From Acidimicrobiaceae bacterium (GTDB taxonomy: Bacteria > Actinomycetota > Acidimicrobiia > Acidimicrobiales > Ilumatobacteraceae): DNA of 5,091 nt. The DNA lies in NCBI GenBank assembly GCA_947458565.1, contig CANGZK010000088.1:1-5091 (forward strand), in the 5' to 3' direction. The translations under genes and the position numbers were made by a program. Of this stretch, positions 1 through 5,091 are shown one piece after another; position 1 is the stretch's first letter; each line of letters begins with the position of its first letter. The notes below the pieces were generated by a model that did no database searches, was not told where the DNA came from, and was given only the letters and a program-made list of their open reading frames with translations.

Positions 1-2
1 GG

Positions 3-335
3 CAACTCTCGGCCACTTTGTTTATTGAACTCACAACTCCAGAGCAGATGCTTGAGTGGTTGCCAAAACTCGTCAACATAGAGAGTTCAATTGTGTTCAA
101 ACTGAGTGATGGCTCAACGGTTACAGCAATTACCGAAGAAGGTCATGCCGAGACTCTGACGCGCGACAATGTGACTGCTGCCGTTCACTACATCCGTTTT
201 GAATTTACCCCACAACAAGTTGAGGCGTTTGCGACTGGTGACGTTGAGATTCTGTGCGTACATCCTGCCTATATAGAGGCCGCCAATTTGCCCCAGTTTG
301 TAATCGACGAATTGCTTACTGATCTGCGCGATTAA
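3..335 (+). CDS. DUF3501 family protein, 5'-truncated by window edge (C-terminal ~110 residues)
   Basis: The reading frame is open from the first complete codon at position 3, so the true start lies upstream. The TTG at 18 is an internal leucine codon: the visible residues begin QLSATLFIELTTPEQ, and from memory DUF3501 proteins carry a similar 'ELSATLFVEI' segment in mid-protein. The C-terminal part, with VHYIRFEFTPQQVEAF followed by a 'HPAY' motif and a final acidic helix, matches my recollection of the DUF3501 C-terminus. Full-length members are about 190-200 residues, so roughly the first 80-90 would be missing. No transmembrane segment or cysteine cluster is seen in this part. The function is unknown. 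In other bacteria I recall this family next to rubrerythrin-like and Fe-S oxidoreductase genes, but any such neighbour here would lie outside the window. The family call is from memory and moderately sure. That this is a real gene is supported by the long frame and the 142-base gap before the next gene. Confidence 0.7.
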   Translation, partial: QLSATLFIELTTPEQMLEWLPKLVNIESSIVFKLSDGSTVTAITEEGHAETLTRDNVTAAVHYIRFEFTPQQVEAFATGDVEILCVHPAYIEAANLPQFVIDELLTDLRD

Positions 336-399
336 TTTGTAGGGACACCTCTGACCCTTGCCTGGTAAAGGTATTGCCTGATCAGACTTTCGATTTGGA

Positions 400-430
400 T
401 TGGCATGAGTACGACTTTGGGTTCTACAGT
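400..430 (+). promoter_or_regulatory. Possible promoter for the whiB-trpD-thrB run
   Basis: In the 142-base spacer before the whiB-like gene, TTGGCA (400-405) is followed after 19 bases by TACAGT (425-430). These are moderate matches to sigma-A type -35 and -10 boxes. The spacing is two bases longer than ideal, and such matches occur by chance. A promoter is expected here because the upstream gene ends at 335 and the three downstream genes are tightly packed with no other room. I see no convincing rho-independent terminator after the DUF3501 gene, so read-through from upstream is also possible. Confidence 0.2.
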
Positions 431-466
431 CGTGCCTAGGAAAATTGCGTTCATTGCTGATCGCAT

Positions 467-472
467 GGGGGG
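467..472 (+). promoter_or_regulatory. G-rich weak ribosome binding site of whiB-like gene
   Basis: A run of six G lies 5 bases before the ATG at 478 and can partly pair with the 16S rRNA tail. An in-frame TGA at 475-477 sits directly before this ATG, so 478 is the earliest possible start of the reading frame. Confidence 0.4.
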
Positions 473-477
473 CCTGA

Positions 478-717
478 ATGTCGGTAGCAGATGTGGTTTG
501 GAGATCCAAGGGTGCTTGCCAAGGGCTGGACGCCGAAATTTTCTACCCAGACAATGAAGATCACGCGGACTTTGCTATTTCGGTGTGTTCTCAGTGCGAG
601 GTTCGCATAGCGTGTTTGGACTATGCGCTCGATAATCGTGAACAACAGGGAATTTGGGGAGCGACTACAGCTCGCGACCGACGGCGGATGTTGCGCCAGC
701 GTAAACAGACCGCATAG
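478..717 (+). CDS. WhiB-like (Wbl) Fe-S transcription factor, 79 residues
   Basis: This is a small actinobacterial regulator that holds a redox- and nitric-oxide-sensitive [4Fe-4S] cluster and, in studied members, works by binding the sigma-A subunit of RNA polymerase. The four cluster cysteines are all present at residues 14, 37, 40 and 46, in the family pattern C-x22-CxxC-x5-C. Next comes the turn motif GIWGA (58-62), a slight variant of the usual G(V/I)WGG. The basic tail (RDRRRMLRQRK, 66-76) matches the DNA-contacting end of the family. Length is normal for a short Wbl protein. The start at 478 is forced by a stop codon immediately upstream and leaves 13 residues before the first cysteine, as in relatives. 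The gene ends 12 bases before trpD, so it probably shares its transcript. Which Wbl subgroup it belongs to cannot be told from the sequence alone, so no symbol is given. The family call is very secure; the regulatory target is unknown. Confidence 0.95.
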   Translation: MSVADVVWRSKGACQGLDAEIFYPDNEDHADFAISVCSQCEVRIACLDYALDNREQQGIWGATTARDRRRMLRQRKQTA

Positions 718-719
718 CG

Positions 720-725
720 AAGGAG
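720..725 (+). promoter_or_regulatory. Shine-Dalgarno sequence of trpD
   Basis: AAGGAG lies 4 bases before the ATG at 730, within the 12-base gap after the whiB-like gene. Spacing is slightly short, but the match is strong and fixes the trpD start. Confidence 0.75.
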
Positions 726-729
726 CGCG

Positions 730-1782
730 ATGAGCGCAATAGATCGCGTTGGTGGATGGTCGCAATTGTTGTCAACATTGTTGCGCGGCGAAGACTTGCC
801 GGCTGATGATGCACAAGTCGCCATGAACGCAATATTGATTGGTGAAGCATCTTCTGCGCAGATTGCTGCATTTGTAATGGCTCTTCGTTCAAAGGGTGAA
901 ACCGCCGACGAATTGCAAGGAATGTTGGCTGCTGTGTTGGATGCATCAGAGTCTGTTCCATTGGATGCCAAGTGTTCGTCGAACTCAATTGACATAGTCG
1001 GCACTGGTGGCGACAAATCGCATTCAGTCAATATCTCTACCATGGCCGCATTTGTTGTTGCGGGTGCAGGAGTACCGGTGTGCAAACACGGCAATCGTGC
1101 CGCGTCTTCGCAGTGTGGAACAGCTGATGTGCTTGAAGCCTTGGGTGTAAAGATCGACCTAGACGGAGCAGGTGTCGCGCAGTGCGTGGAGCAAGCGGGA
1201 ATGGGCTTTTGTTTTGCTCCGAAATTTCATCCAGCATTTAGACACGCTGGACCGACGCGAAAAGAGCTCGGGGTTCCAACTGCATTTAATTTGCTTGGCC
1301 CAATGGCAAACCCAGCGCAAGTCGCCTACATGGTGGTTGGTGTTGGCGATCCAAGTATGGCTCACAAAATGGCGCATGCAATCGCTGGTCGCGGCGTGCA
1401 GCGAGCATGGGTTGTGCATGGTCATGGCGGGCTCGATGAGCTCTCCCTGAGCGGAGAATGCCCAGTTGTCTCAATTGATCGCGGAACAATTTCTGAATTT
1501 GCACTCAACGCAAAAGATTTCGGATTGCAGCCCGCCGATGTGACGGCGGTTCGTGGCGGAGATCCAGCGCACAATGCACAAGTGATTCGCGACACATTTA
1601 GTGGCACGCGCGGAGCAGTACGTGACATTGTTGTGTTTAACGCTGCAGCAGGTTTGGTGGTTGCAGGCGTTGCATTACACATGGCAGACGGAATTGAGCG
1701 TGCGCAAGCAAGCATTGATTCGGGTGCGGCAAATAATGTTGTCGACGCACTCATCAACATCAGTAACTCTGTGGCAAAATAG
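730..1782 (+). CDS. trpD: Anthranilate phosphoribosyltransferase
   Basis: This enzyme transfers phosphoribose from PRPP to anthranilate, giving phosphoribosylanthranilate, the second step of the tryptophan branch; it acts in the cytoplasm. The 350 residues are a full-length member of the family. The N-terminal helical domain (about 10-75) contains the 'MALRSKGET' segment. The PRPP-binding GTGGD loop is at 91-95, the NIST segment at 101-104, and the KHGNRAASS substrate loop at 119-127, followed by 'ADVLEALGV'. 'FAPKFHPAFRH' (162-172) and 'FNLLGPMANPA' (186-196) are the anthranilate-side motifs. The acidic pair D236-E237 in 'GLDELS' is the expected Mg-PRPP ligand. The residue after GTGGD is lysine where many homologues have glycine. 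All catalytic elements are intact. The start is supported by a strong ribosome binding site. No other trp genes are in the window, so it is separated from a trp operon, as I recall for mycobacterial trpD. It is flanked by a whiB-like gene 12 bases upstream and by thrB 6 bases downstream. Confidence 0.97.
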   Translation: MSAIDRVGGWSQLLSTLLRGEDLPADDAQVAMNAILIGEASSAQIAAFVMALRSKGETADELQGMLAAVLDASESVPLDAKCSSNSIDIVGTGGDKSHSVNISTMAAFVVAGAGVPVCKHGNRAASSQCGTADVLEALGVKIDLDGAGVAQCVEQAGMGFCFAPKFHPAFRHAGPTRKELGVPTAFNLLGPMANPAQVAYMVVGVGDPSMAHKMAHAIAGRGVQRAWVVHGHGGLDELSLSGECPVVSIDRGTISEFALNAKDFGLQPADVTAVRGGDPAHNAQVIRDTFSGTRGAVRDIVVFNAAAGLVVAGVALHMADGIERAQASIDSGAANNVVDALINISNSVAK

Positions 1783-1788
1783 TTCGCC

Positions 1789-2646
1789 ATGACCACGCAA
1801 TCATTCTTCGTTCGCGTGCCTGGAAGCTCGGCCAATCTTGGTCCGGGTTTTGACGCGCTCGGCATGGCGCTCTCCGTTCATCTCGAAATGGGTCCCGTGA
1901 TCAGCGGAGTGATTCCGGCTGGCGCAAAAATGATCGATGAGTATCACCCAGGCCACATTGCTTTTCGCGGTTATGGCGGAGTAGGCGACATATGGGTTCG
2001 TTCAAAAATCCCAATGGGCCGTGGGCTTGGTTTCAGTGGCGCCGCTCGTGTTGCTGGTGTTGTTACTGCTCATGTCCAGAAACAGGGTGTAAGTGGCGAG
2101 GCGTTCATCGCGGCGCGCAAGAATCTGCTTCATGCAAGTACGCAACTTGAGGGGCATCCAGACAACGTTGCAGCATCGCTAGTTGGCGGTGTCACTGCAA
2201 GTGCGTCGGGTGAAGTGGTGCGTGTGCCTCTTGCATTCGATCCAGCAATTCTTGCTTGGGTGCCTGAAACTCAGACCAGTACAGAAAAATCACGAACAGC
2301 GATTCCTGCAACTCTGTCGCTCAGCGATGCTGTTCTCAATATCGGTCACACCGCACTACTTATGGGGGCTTTTGCAAGTGGCGATGTCAGTGTTTTACGC
2401 ATTGCAACTCAAGATCGAATTCATCAAGACATTCGCTTAGCAAACGCACCAGGTTCGAAAGCAGCGCTCGATGCAGCGCTCAGCACTAATGCCTGGTGTG
2501 CTTGGTTATCTGGATCGGGGCCGACAGTGGCGGTGATGTGCGCCAAATCTGATGCGAAGCAAATCGCTGCGCAATTACCTCAGTCGGGTGATGTACTCGA
2601 GTTGAGCATTGATCAACACGGTGCGGTAATCGTTGTCGGCGAGTAA
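1789..2646 (+). CDS. thrB: Homoserine kinase (GHMP kinase family), compact variant
   Basis: This enzyme phosphorylates homoserine with ATP to O-phosphohomoserine, the substrate of threonine synthase. The 285 residues are a little short for the family (about 300-310). Visible motifs are the N-terminal signature VPGSSANLGPGFD (10-22), the ATP loop PMGRGLGFSGA (75-85), EGHPDN (121-126) followed by GG at 133-134, 'DRIHQ' (209-213) where relatives have 'DxLHQ', and the C-terminal GHMP motif LSGSGPT (240-246). The ATP loop differs from the usual GLGSSAA: the first serine of the pair is phenylalanine (82), and glycine (84) follows the second. The shortening falls at about residues 35-60, between the first motif and the ATP loop. 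I believe related actinobacteria share this version, so I read it as a functional lineage variant. The ATG follows the trpD stop after 6 bases with no ribosome binding site, which suggests coupling to trpD translation. The usual neighbours hom and thrC are absent. Confidence in family and function is high. Confidence 0.93.
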   Translation: MTTQSFFVRVPGSSANLGPGFDALGMALSVHLEMGPVISGVIPAGAKMIDEYHPGHIAFRGYGGVGDIWVRSKIPMGRGLGFSGAARVAGVVTAHVQKQGVSGEAFIAARKNLLHASTQLEGHPDNVAASLVGGVTASASGEVVRVPLAFDPAILAWVPETQTSTEKSRTAIPATLSLSDAVLNIGHTALLMGAFASGDVSVLRIATQDRIHQDIRLANAPGSKAALDAALSTNAWCAWLSGSGPTVAVMCAKSDAKQIAAQLPQSGDVLELSIDQHGAVIVVGE

Positions 2647-2653
2647 ATAACGA

Positions 2654-3658
2654 TTACAAATTTGGGTCGACGAGAACTCGTCCCTGCATCTTGCCTGCAA
2701 GAATGTTTTCTAGTTGAGCCGGTAGCTCCGCAAGCCCGATGACTTGCGCTTGCTCCGTGTCGAGCCACGATGGACGTAGGTCGGTGGCGATACGCGTCCA
2801 CATGGCTCGGCGAAGCGCGATTGGTGTCTGCACGCTGTCAATGCCAAGCAGATTTACGCCACGCAAAATAAATGGAAGTACTGTGGTTGCCAGTCCGTTG
2901 CCACCAGTAAGTCCGCTTGCAGCAACTGATGCTCCATATTTGAGTGTGCGTAAGACGTAGGCGAGAGTTGCTCCGCCAACGCAGTCAACTGATCCTGCCC
3001 ATCGTTCTCGCTCGAGTGGCTTTACTGCTTCGGCACTTGTTTCTTCGCGCAAAATAATGTCGCTCGCACCAATTGATTTGAGCCAATCACTGGATGCTGC
3101 TTTGCCGGTAGAGGCAACCACTTCATATCCGCGTGCTGCCAACATGCCAACCGCAACGGAACCAACACCGCCTGTTGCTCCAGTAACCAAAATCGGTCCA
3201 GAGCCAACTGTGAGGCCAGATCGTTCAAGTGCATCAATTGAGAGTGCGGCAGTAAATCCGGCAGTTCCGATCATCATTGCAGTGCGCGTGGTCATTCCTG
3301 CTGGCAAAGCAACTAACCATTGCGCTGGTATACGTGCAAGGGCGCTGTAACCACCATTGTGTGCAACACCAATGTCGTGACCATGGGCGATGACCTGAGT
3401 GCCAACTGGAAAGTCTGGGCTTGACGACTCGACGACGGTGCCCGCAAGGTCTACGCCAGCAATCAATGGATCGATCCGCGCGACGCGACCTTTTTCGCTT
3501 GTGGCCAAGCCATCTTTGTAGTTGATGCAGGAGTACTCGACTGCAATCAACACATCGCCTTCGCCTAGATCATTTACTGAAACCTCGGTGATCTGTTGTG
3601 TCCAAACGTCGTTGACTTTGCCGACAGTAAATGCTCTGGTTGATGAAGATTTGCTCAT
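2654..3658 (-). CDS. acuI: Acryloyl-CoA reductase (NADPH), AcuI/YhdH-type MDR oxidoreductase
   Basis: This is a medium-chain dehydrogenase/reductase that in characterised relatives reduces acryloyl-CoA to propionyl-CoA with NADPH. It is used in growth on DMSP-derived acrylate or 3-hydroxypropionate and in removal of toxic acryloyl-CoA. With the start at 3658 it is 334 residues, near the usual 325-330. The GroES-like N-terminal domain has 'INYKDGLA' (45-52) and 'AGVDLAGTV' (67-75), both hallmarks of the YhdH/AcuI group. The nucleotide-binding loop 'VTGATGGVGSVA' (158-169) opens the Rossmann domain, and 'LLGIDSV' (270-276) is another group-specific segment. No zinc-ligand set is seen, as expected for this non-zinc branch. 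The frame stays open upstream to an ATG at 3784, but those 42 extra residues look non-homologous and cross the divergent regulatory region, so I prefer 3658. A GAGAAAG-like stretch (about 3671-3677) is a weak ribosome binding site. The gene converges on thrB with 7 bases between the two stop codons. The exact substrate is inferred from family. Confidence 0.92.
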   Translation of the reverse strand: MSKSSSTRAFTVGKVNDVWTQQITEVSVNDLGEGDVLIAVEYSCINYKDGLATSEKGRVARIDPLIAGVDLAGTVVESSSPDFPVGTQVIAHGHDIGVAHNGGYSALARIPAQWLVALPAGMTTRTAMMIGTAGFTAALSIDALERSGLTVGSGPILVTGATGGVGSVAVGMLAARGYEVVASTGKAASSDWLKSIGASDIILREETSAEAVKPLERERWAGSVDCVGGATLAYVLRTLKYGASVAASGLTGGNGLATTVLPFILRGVNLLGIDSVQTPIALRRAMWTRIATDLRPSWLDTEQAQVIGLAELPAQLENILAGKMQGRVLVDPNL

Positions 3659-3699
3659 GTTGTGGTTGCTTTCTCGCGTGGGGATTGCTCTGGATGAAC

Positions 3700-3705
3700 A
3701 GTGTA
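3700..3705 (-). promoter_or_regulatory. Possible -10 element for the acryloyl-CoA reductase gene
   Basis: Read on the minus strand this is TACACT, about 42 bases before the ATG at 3658. A possible -35 partner, TTACCA, lies 20 bases further upstream, which is too far for a standard promoter. A promoter must exist in this divergent spacer, but this particular assignment is weak. Confidence 0.2.
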
Positions 3706-3722
3706 TGCGTCGGTATTTGGGG

Positions 3723-3742
3723 GGTTGGTAACCGTGTGACAC
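3723..3742. repeat. Two adjacent short inverted repeats in the divergent spacer
   Basis: GGTT-GGT-AACC (3723-3733) is followed directly by the odd palindrome GTGT-G-ACAC (3734-3742). Both are perfect but only 4 bases per arm, so chance is a real explanation. Their location between two divergent genes makes regulator binding conceivable. Confidence 0.3.
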
Positions 3743-3762
3743 CCTTTTGGCAAACTTCACTT

Positions 3763-3781
3763 TGTACGTAGTTGGCGTACA
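3763..3781. promoter_or_regulatory. Candidate operator: 6-base inverted repeat with 7-base spacer
   Basis: TGTACG (3763-3768) and CGTACA (3776-3781) form a perfect dyad centred about 36 bases before the ATG of the cysteine-rich gene. A TTGGCA (3747-3752) just upstream could be a -35 box, but no good -10 box lies 17 bases after it. The size and symmetry fit a dimeric repressor site. Identity of any regulator is unknown, and a 6-base dyad can arise by chance. Confidence 0.3.
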
Positions 3782-3795
3782 CATGTAGGTGAAAC

Positions 3796-3801
3796 AAGGA
3801 G
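3796..3801 (+). promoter_or_regulatory. Shine-Dalgarno sequence of the cysteine-rich small gene
   Basis: AAGGAG lies 6 bases before the ATG at 3808, an ideal arrangement. It strongly supports this short frame as a translated gene and fixes its start. Confidence 0.8.
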
Positions 3802-3807
3802 ACCATC

Positions 3808-4023
3808 ATGAGTGAAACCAACCAATCCCAACAGCCACTGATTATCAGTTGCGACACCTGCGTTATGAAAAAGACGCCTGCATGCGACGACTGCTTGATG
3901 TCATTTTTATGCGGTGATCCGCATGAAACCGCCGTGGTGTTTGATCTTGCTGAACAACGGGTAGTTCGCTTGCTCGCAAATGCCGGAATGGTGCCTACGC
4001 TTCGGCATCGTGCGGTTATCTAA
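3808..4023 (+). CDS. Conserved small cysteine-rich protein of unknown function (71 residues)
   Basis: I do not recognise a named family with a known function, though I recall similar short actinobacterial proteins with a 'CDxC...CDDC' core. After a polar, glutamine-rich start, the core 'ISCDTCVMKKTPACDDCLM' (13-31) holds two CxxC pairs, C15/C18 and C26/C29, seven residues apart, with a fifth cysteine at C35 in 'FLCGD'. This pattern suits a structural zinc or possibly an Fe-S site. The second half (40-65) reads as a compact helix-turn segment, 'DLAEQRVVRLLANAGMVPTLRHR'. There is no signal peptide or membrane segment, so it is probably cytoplasmic. An excellent ribosome binding site supports the start. 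The 3' end overlaps the following queG frame, by 14 bases if queG starts at 4010. This suggests coupled translation and a shared role, possibly in metal supply or tRNA modification; that last step is speculation. That it is a real gene is well supported; its function is not. Confidence 0.85.
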   Translation: MSETNQSQQPLIISCDTCVMKKTPACDDCLMSFLCGDPHETAVVFDLAEQRVVRLLANAGMVPTLRHRAVI

Positions 4024-5091
4024 AAAACATCCAAAGATTGACCTGGTCGATCATACCGCACGCGTGGCCTACACCGAGCGTGTGTTGTCAATCGGAACAT
4101 CTGGTGGACTTGATCGAGTGGGCGTTGCTCCTGCGCAAGTGATGCAGCGTGCTTATCACGCTCTTGTTGAACGCAAGTCGGCTAGCTTGCACGACACCAT
4201 GCAATTCACATATCGCAATCCTGCACGATCTACAGATCCTCAGTCTGCTGTGGCGAATGCAAAGTCGATGATTGTTGGCGCCTATTCATACGCATCGCCA
4301 CTGCCAGATCGGAAAGCTCAATTCGGCGCGCGAGTTGCGCGTTATGCATGGACCGAATATTACGAGTCGCTCAAAGTTGGTTTGTTTGCAATGCGAGACC
4401 AACTGCGAAGTGATGGATTCAAGGCCGTTGTGTTTGCAGATGACAACTCGATGGTGGATCGTGAGGCTGCATACTTGGCAGGACTGGGATGGTTTGGCAA
4501 AAATGCCAACGTGCTCATTGAAGGAGCAGGAAGTTTCTTTGTCTTGGGAAGTGTGATCACGACAGCACCGCTCATCATTAATGAAAAACCAGTTGCCGAT
4601 GGATGCGGTTCATGTAGACGATGCATTGATGCCTGTCCGACGGGAGCGATCATCGAACCTGGCACTGTTGATGCGGCAAAGTGCCTGGCGTGGCTTATTC
4701 AAAAACCTGGCACATTCGATCGAAGATATCGGGAAGCGCTAGGTGACCGCATCTACGGATGTGATGATTGTCAAGAAGTGTGTCCACCAACAACTCGGTT
4801 GAGTTTGTCTAAACCACTAAGAGAAGATGCGCAACCTTGGATGGATGTACTCGAGTTGCTCGACATGGATGATGAAACATTGCTCGCTCATGTTGATCAG
4901 TGGTACATCGCCGAGCGCAACCCAGATTGGGTGAGGCGCAATGCGTTGCTTGTGTTGGGCAATATTGGTGAGCGTGCAGATAAAAACGTGGTTGTCGCAA
5001 TATCGCGATATCTCGAGCACCCGGATCCAATGTTGCGAGCCCACGCGGTGTGGTCGGCAGCACGACTCAACTTGTTTGATCTGATTCCCAC
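4010..5091 (+). CDS. queG: Epoxyqueuosine reductase QueG, 3'-truncated by window edge
   Basis: QueG is a cobalamin- and Fe-S-dependent enzyme that reduces epoxyqueuosine to queuosine at wobble position 34 of tRNAs with GUN anticodons, the last step of queuosine synthesis. The frame is open to the window end, giving about 360 residues from 4010. The N-terminal domain has 'VGVAPA' (37-42) and 'MIVGAYSYA' (87-95). The segment 'FADDNSMVDR' (142-151) aligns with the family's 'VDTxPxxER'; D144 is the likely catalytic acid, and serine replaces the usual proline. 'AGLGWFGKNAN' (158-168) follows. The two [4Fe-4S] clusters are covered by CGSCRRCIDACP (C199, C202, C205, C209) and by C225 with CDDCQEVCP (C251, C254, C258). 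A HEAT-like stretch starts near 303 (RNPDWVRRNALLVLG), as expected for the tRNA-binding C-terminus. The start is uncertain: ATG 3980, GTG 4010 and GTG 4064 are in frame and none has a ribosome binding site. GTG 4010 gives a typical N-terminus. Function is very secure. Confidence 0.95.
   Translation, partial: MRLSKKHPKIDLVDHTARVAYTERVLSIGTSGGLDRVGVAPAQVMQRAYHALVERKSASLHDTMQFTYRNPARSTDPQSAVANAKSMIVGAYSYASPLPDRKAQFGARVARYAWTEYYESLKVGLFAMRDQLRSDGFKAVVFADDNSMVDREAAYLAGLGWFGKNANVLIEGAGSFFVLGSVITTAPLIINEKPVADGCGSCRRCIDACPTGAIIEPGTVDAAKCLAWLIQKPGTFDRRYREALGDRIYGCDDCQEVCPPTTRLSLSKPLREDAQPWMDVLELLDMDDETLLAHVDQWYIAERNPDWVRRNALLVLGNIGERADKNVVVAISRYLEHPDPMLRAHAVWSAARLNLFDLIP

Noticed and set aside
18..335. 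TTG at 18 as the start of a 105-residue protein.
   Set aside because: The frame continues upstream to the window edge with family-like residues (LSATLF), so this TTG is an internal leucine codon.
358..380. Direct repeat TTGCCTG at 358-364 and 374-380 in the spacer before whiB.
   Set aside because: Seven bases repeated once is expected by chance, and the position does not fit a promoter or clear operator.
336..477. Possible riboswitch, tRNA or attenuator leader upstream of whiB-trpD.
   Set aside because: No tRNA-like fold, no tryptophan-rich leader peptide and no conserved riboswitch core could be seen.
405..557. 50-residue frame starting ATG 405, overlapping the start of the whiB-like gene.
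   Set aside because: It has no ribosome binding site, overlaps whiB in another frame, and its second half is just out-of-frame whiB sequence.
621..1094. Long minus-strand open frame opposite trpD (157 codons), and a similar one at 1422-1865.
   Set aside because: They lie antisense to clearly functional trpD and thrB, have no recognisable domain, and look like composition-driven shadow frames.
2669..2682. GACGA-gaac-TCGTC stem as a bidirectional terminator between thrB and acuI.
   Set aside because: It has only 5 base pairs, no following T-tract on either strand, and lies inside acuI coding sequence.
3659..3784. Longer minus-strand start for the acryloyl-CoA reductase (376 residues, ATG at 3784).
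   Set aside because: The 42 added residues do not resemble the family N-terminus, would exceed usual length, and occupy the divergent spacer with the inverted repeats. MSKSSSTRAF at 3658 is a typical start.
4360..4665. Minus-strand open frames opposite queG (4360-4665, 4809-5063).
   Set aside because: They are antisense to a gene with all catalytic motifs intact and show no protein-like features.

Overview
The window looks like chromosomal DNA of an actinobacterium (Actinomycetota). The best single marker is a WhiB-like Fe-S protein gene, a family confined to that phylum and its phages. Base composition is roughly balanced, not the very high GC of Streptomyces or Mycobacterium. The variant motifs in homoserine kinase and QueG resemble what I remember of Acidimicrobiia (Ilumatobacter-like and freshwater relatives). 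That class assignment is inference from memory, not from a search.

Layout, left to right. (1) Positions 3-335, + strand: the C-terminal half of a DUF3501-family protein whose start lies before the window. (2) Positions 336-477: a 142-base spacer that probably holds a promoter. (3) Positions 478-2646, + strand: a tight three-gene run of whiB-like regulator, trpD (anthranilate phosphoribosyltransferase) and thrB (homoserine kinase), with gaps of 12 and 6 bases. (4) Positions 2654-3658, - strand: an AcuI/YhdH-type acryloyl-CoA reductase, convergent with thrB across 7 bases. (5) Positions 3659-3807: a 149-base divergent spacer with short inverted repeats. (6) Positions 3808 to the window end, + strand: a 71-residue cysteine-rich protein of unknown function, overlapped at its 3' end by queG (epoxyqueuosine reductase), which runs off the right edge.

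How the genes fit together. The central run pairs a step of tryptophan synthesis with a step of threonine synthesis behind a redox-type transcription factor, and none of the other trp or thr genes is present. The acryloyl-CoA reductase is a stand-alone unit, probably for acrylate or 3-hydroxypropionate-derived carbon. The small CxxC protein and queG are a likely translationally coupled pair linked to tRNA wobble-base modification. No stretch over 300 bases lacks a gene. I see no tRNA, rRNA, insertion sequence, CRISPR array or phage gene.

Most of the window is ordinary core metabolism. The parts most worth a second look are the cysteine-rich small protein overlapping queG, the whiB-trpD-thrB linkage, and the altered phosphate-binding motif in thrB.
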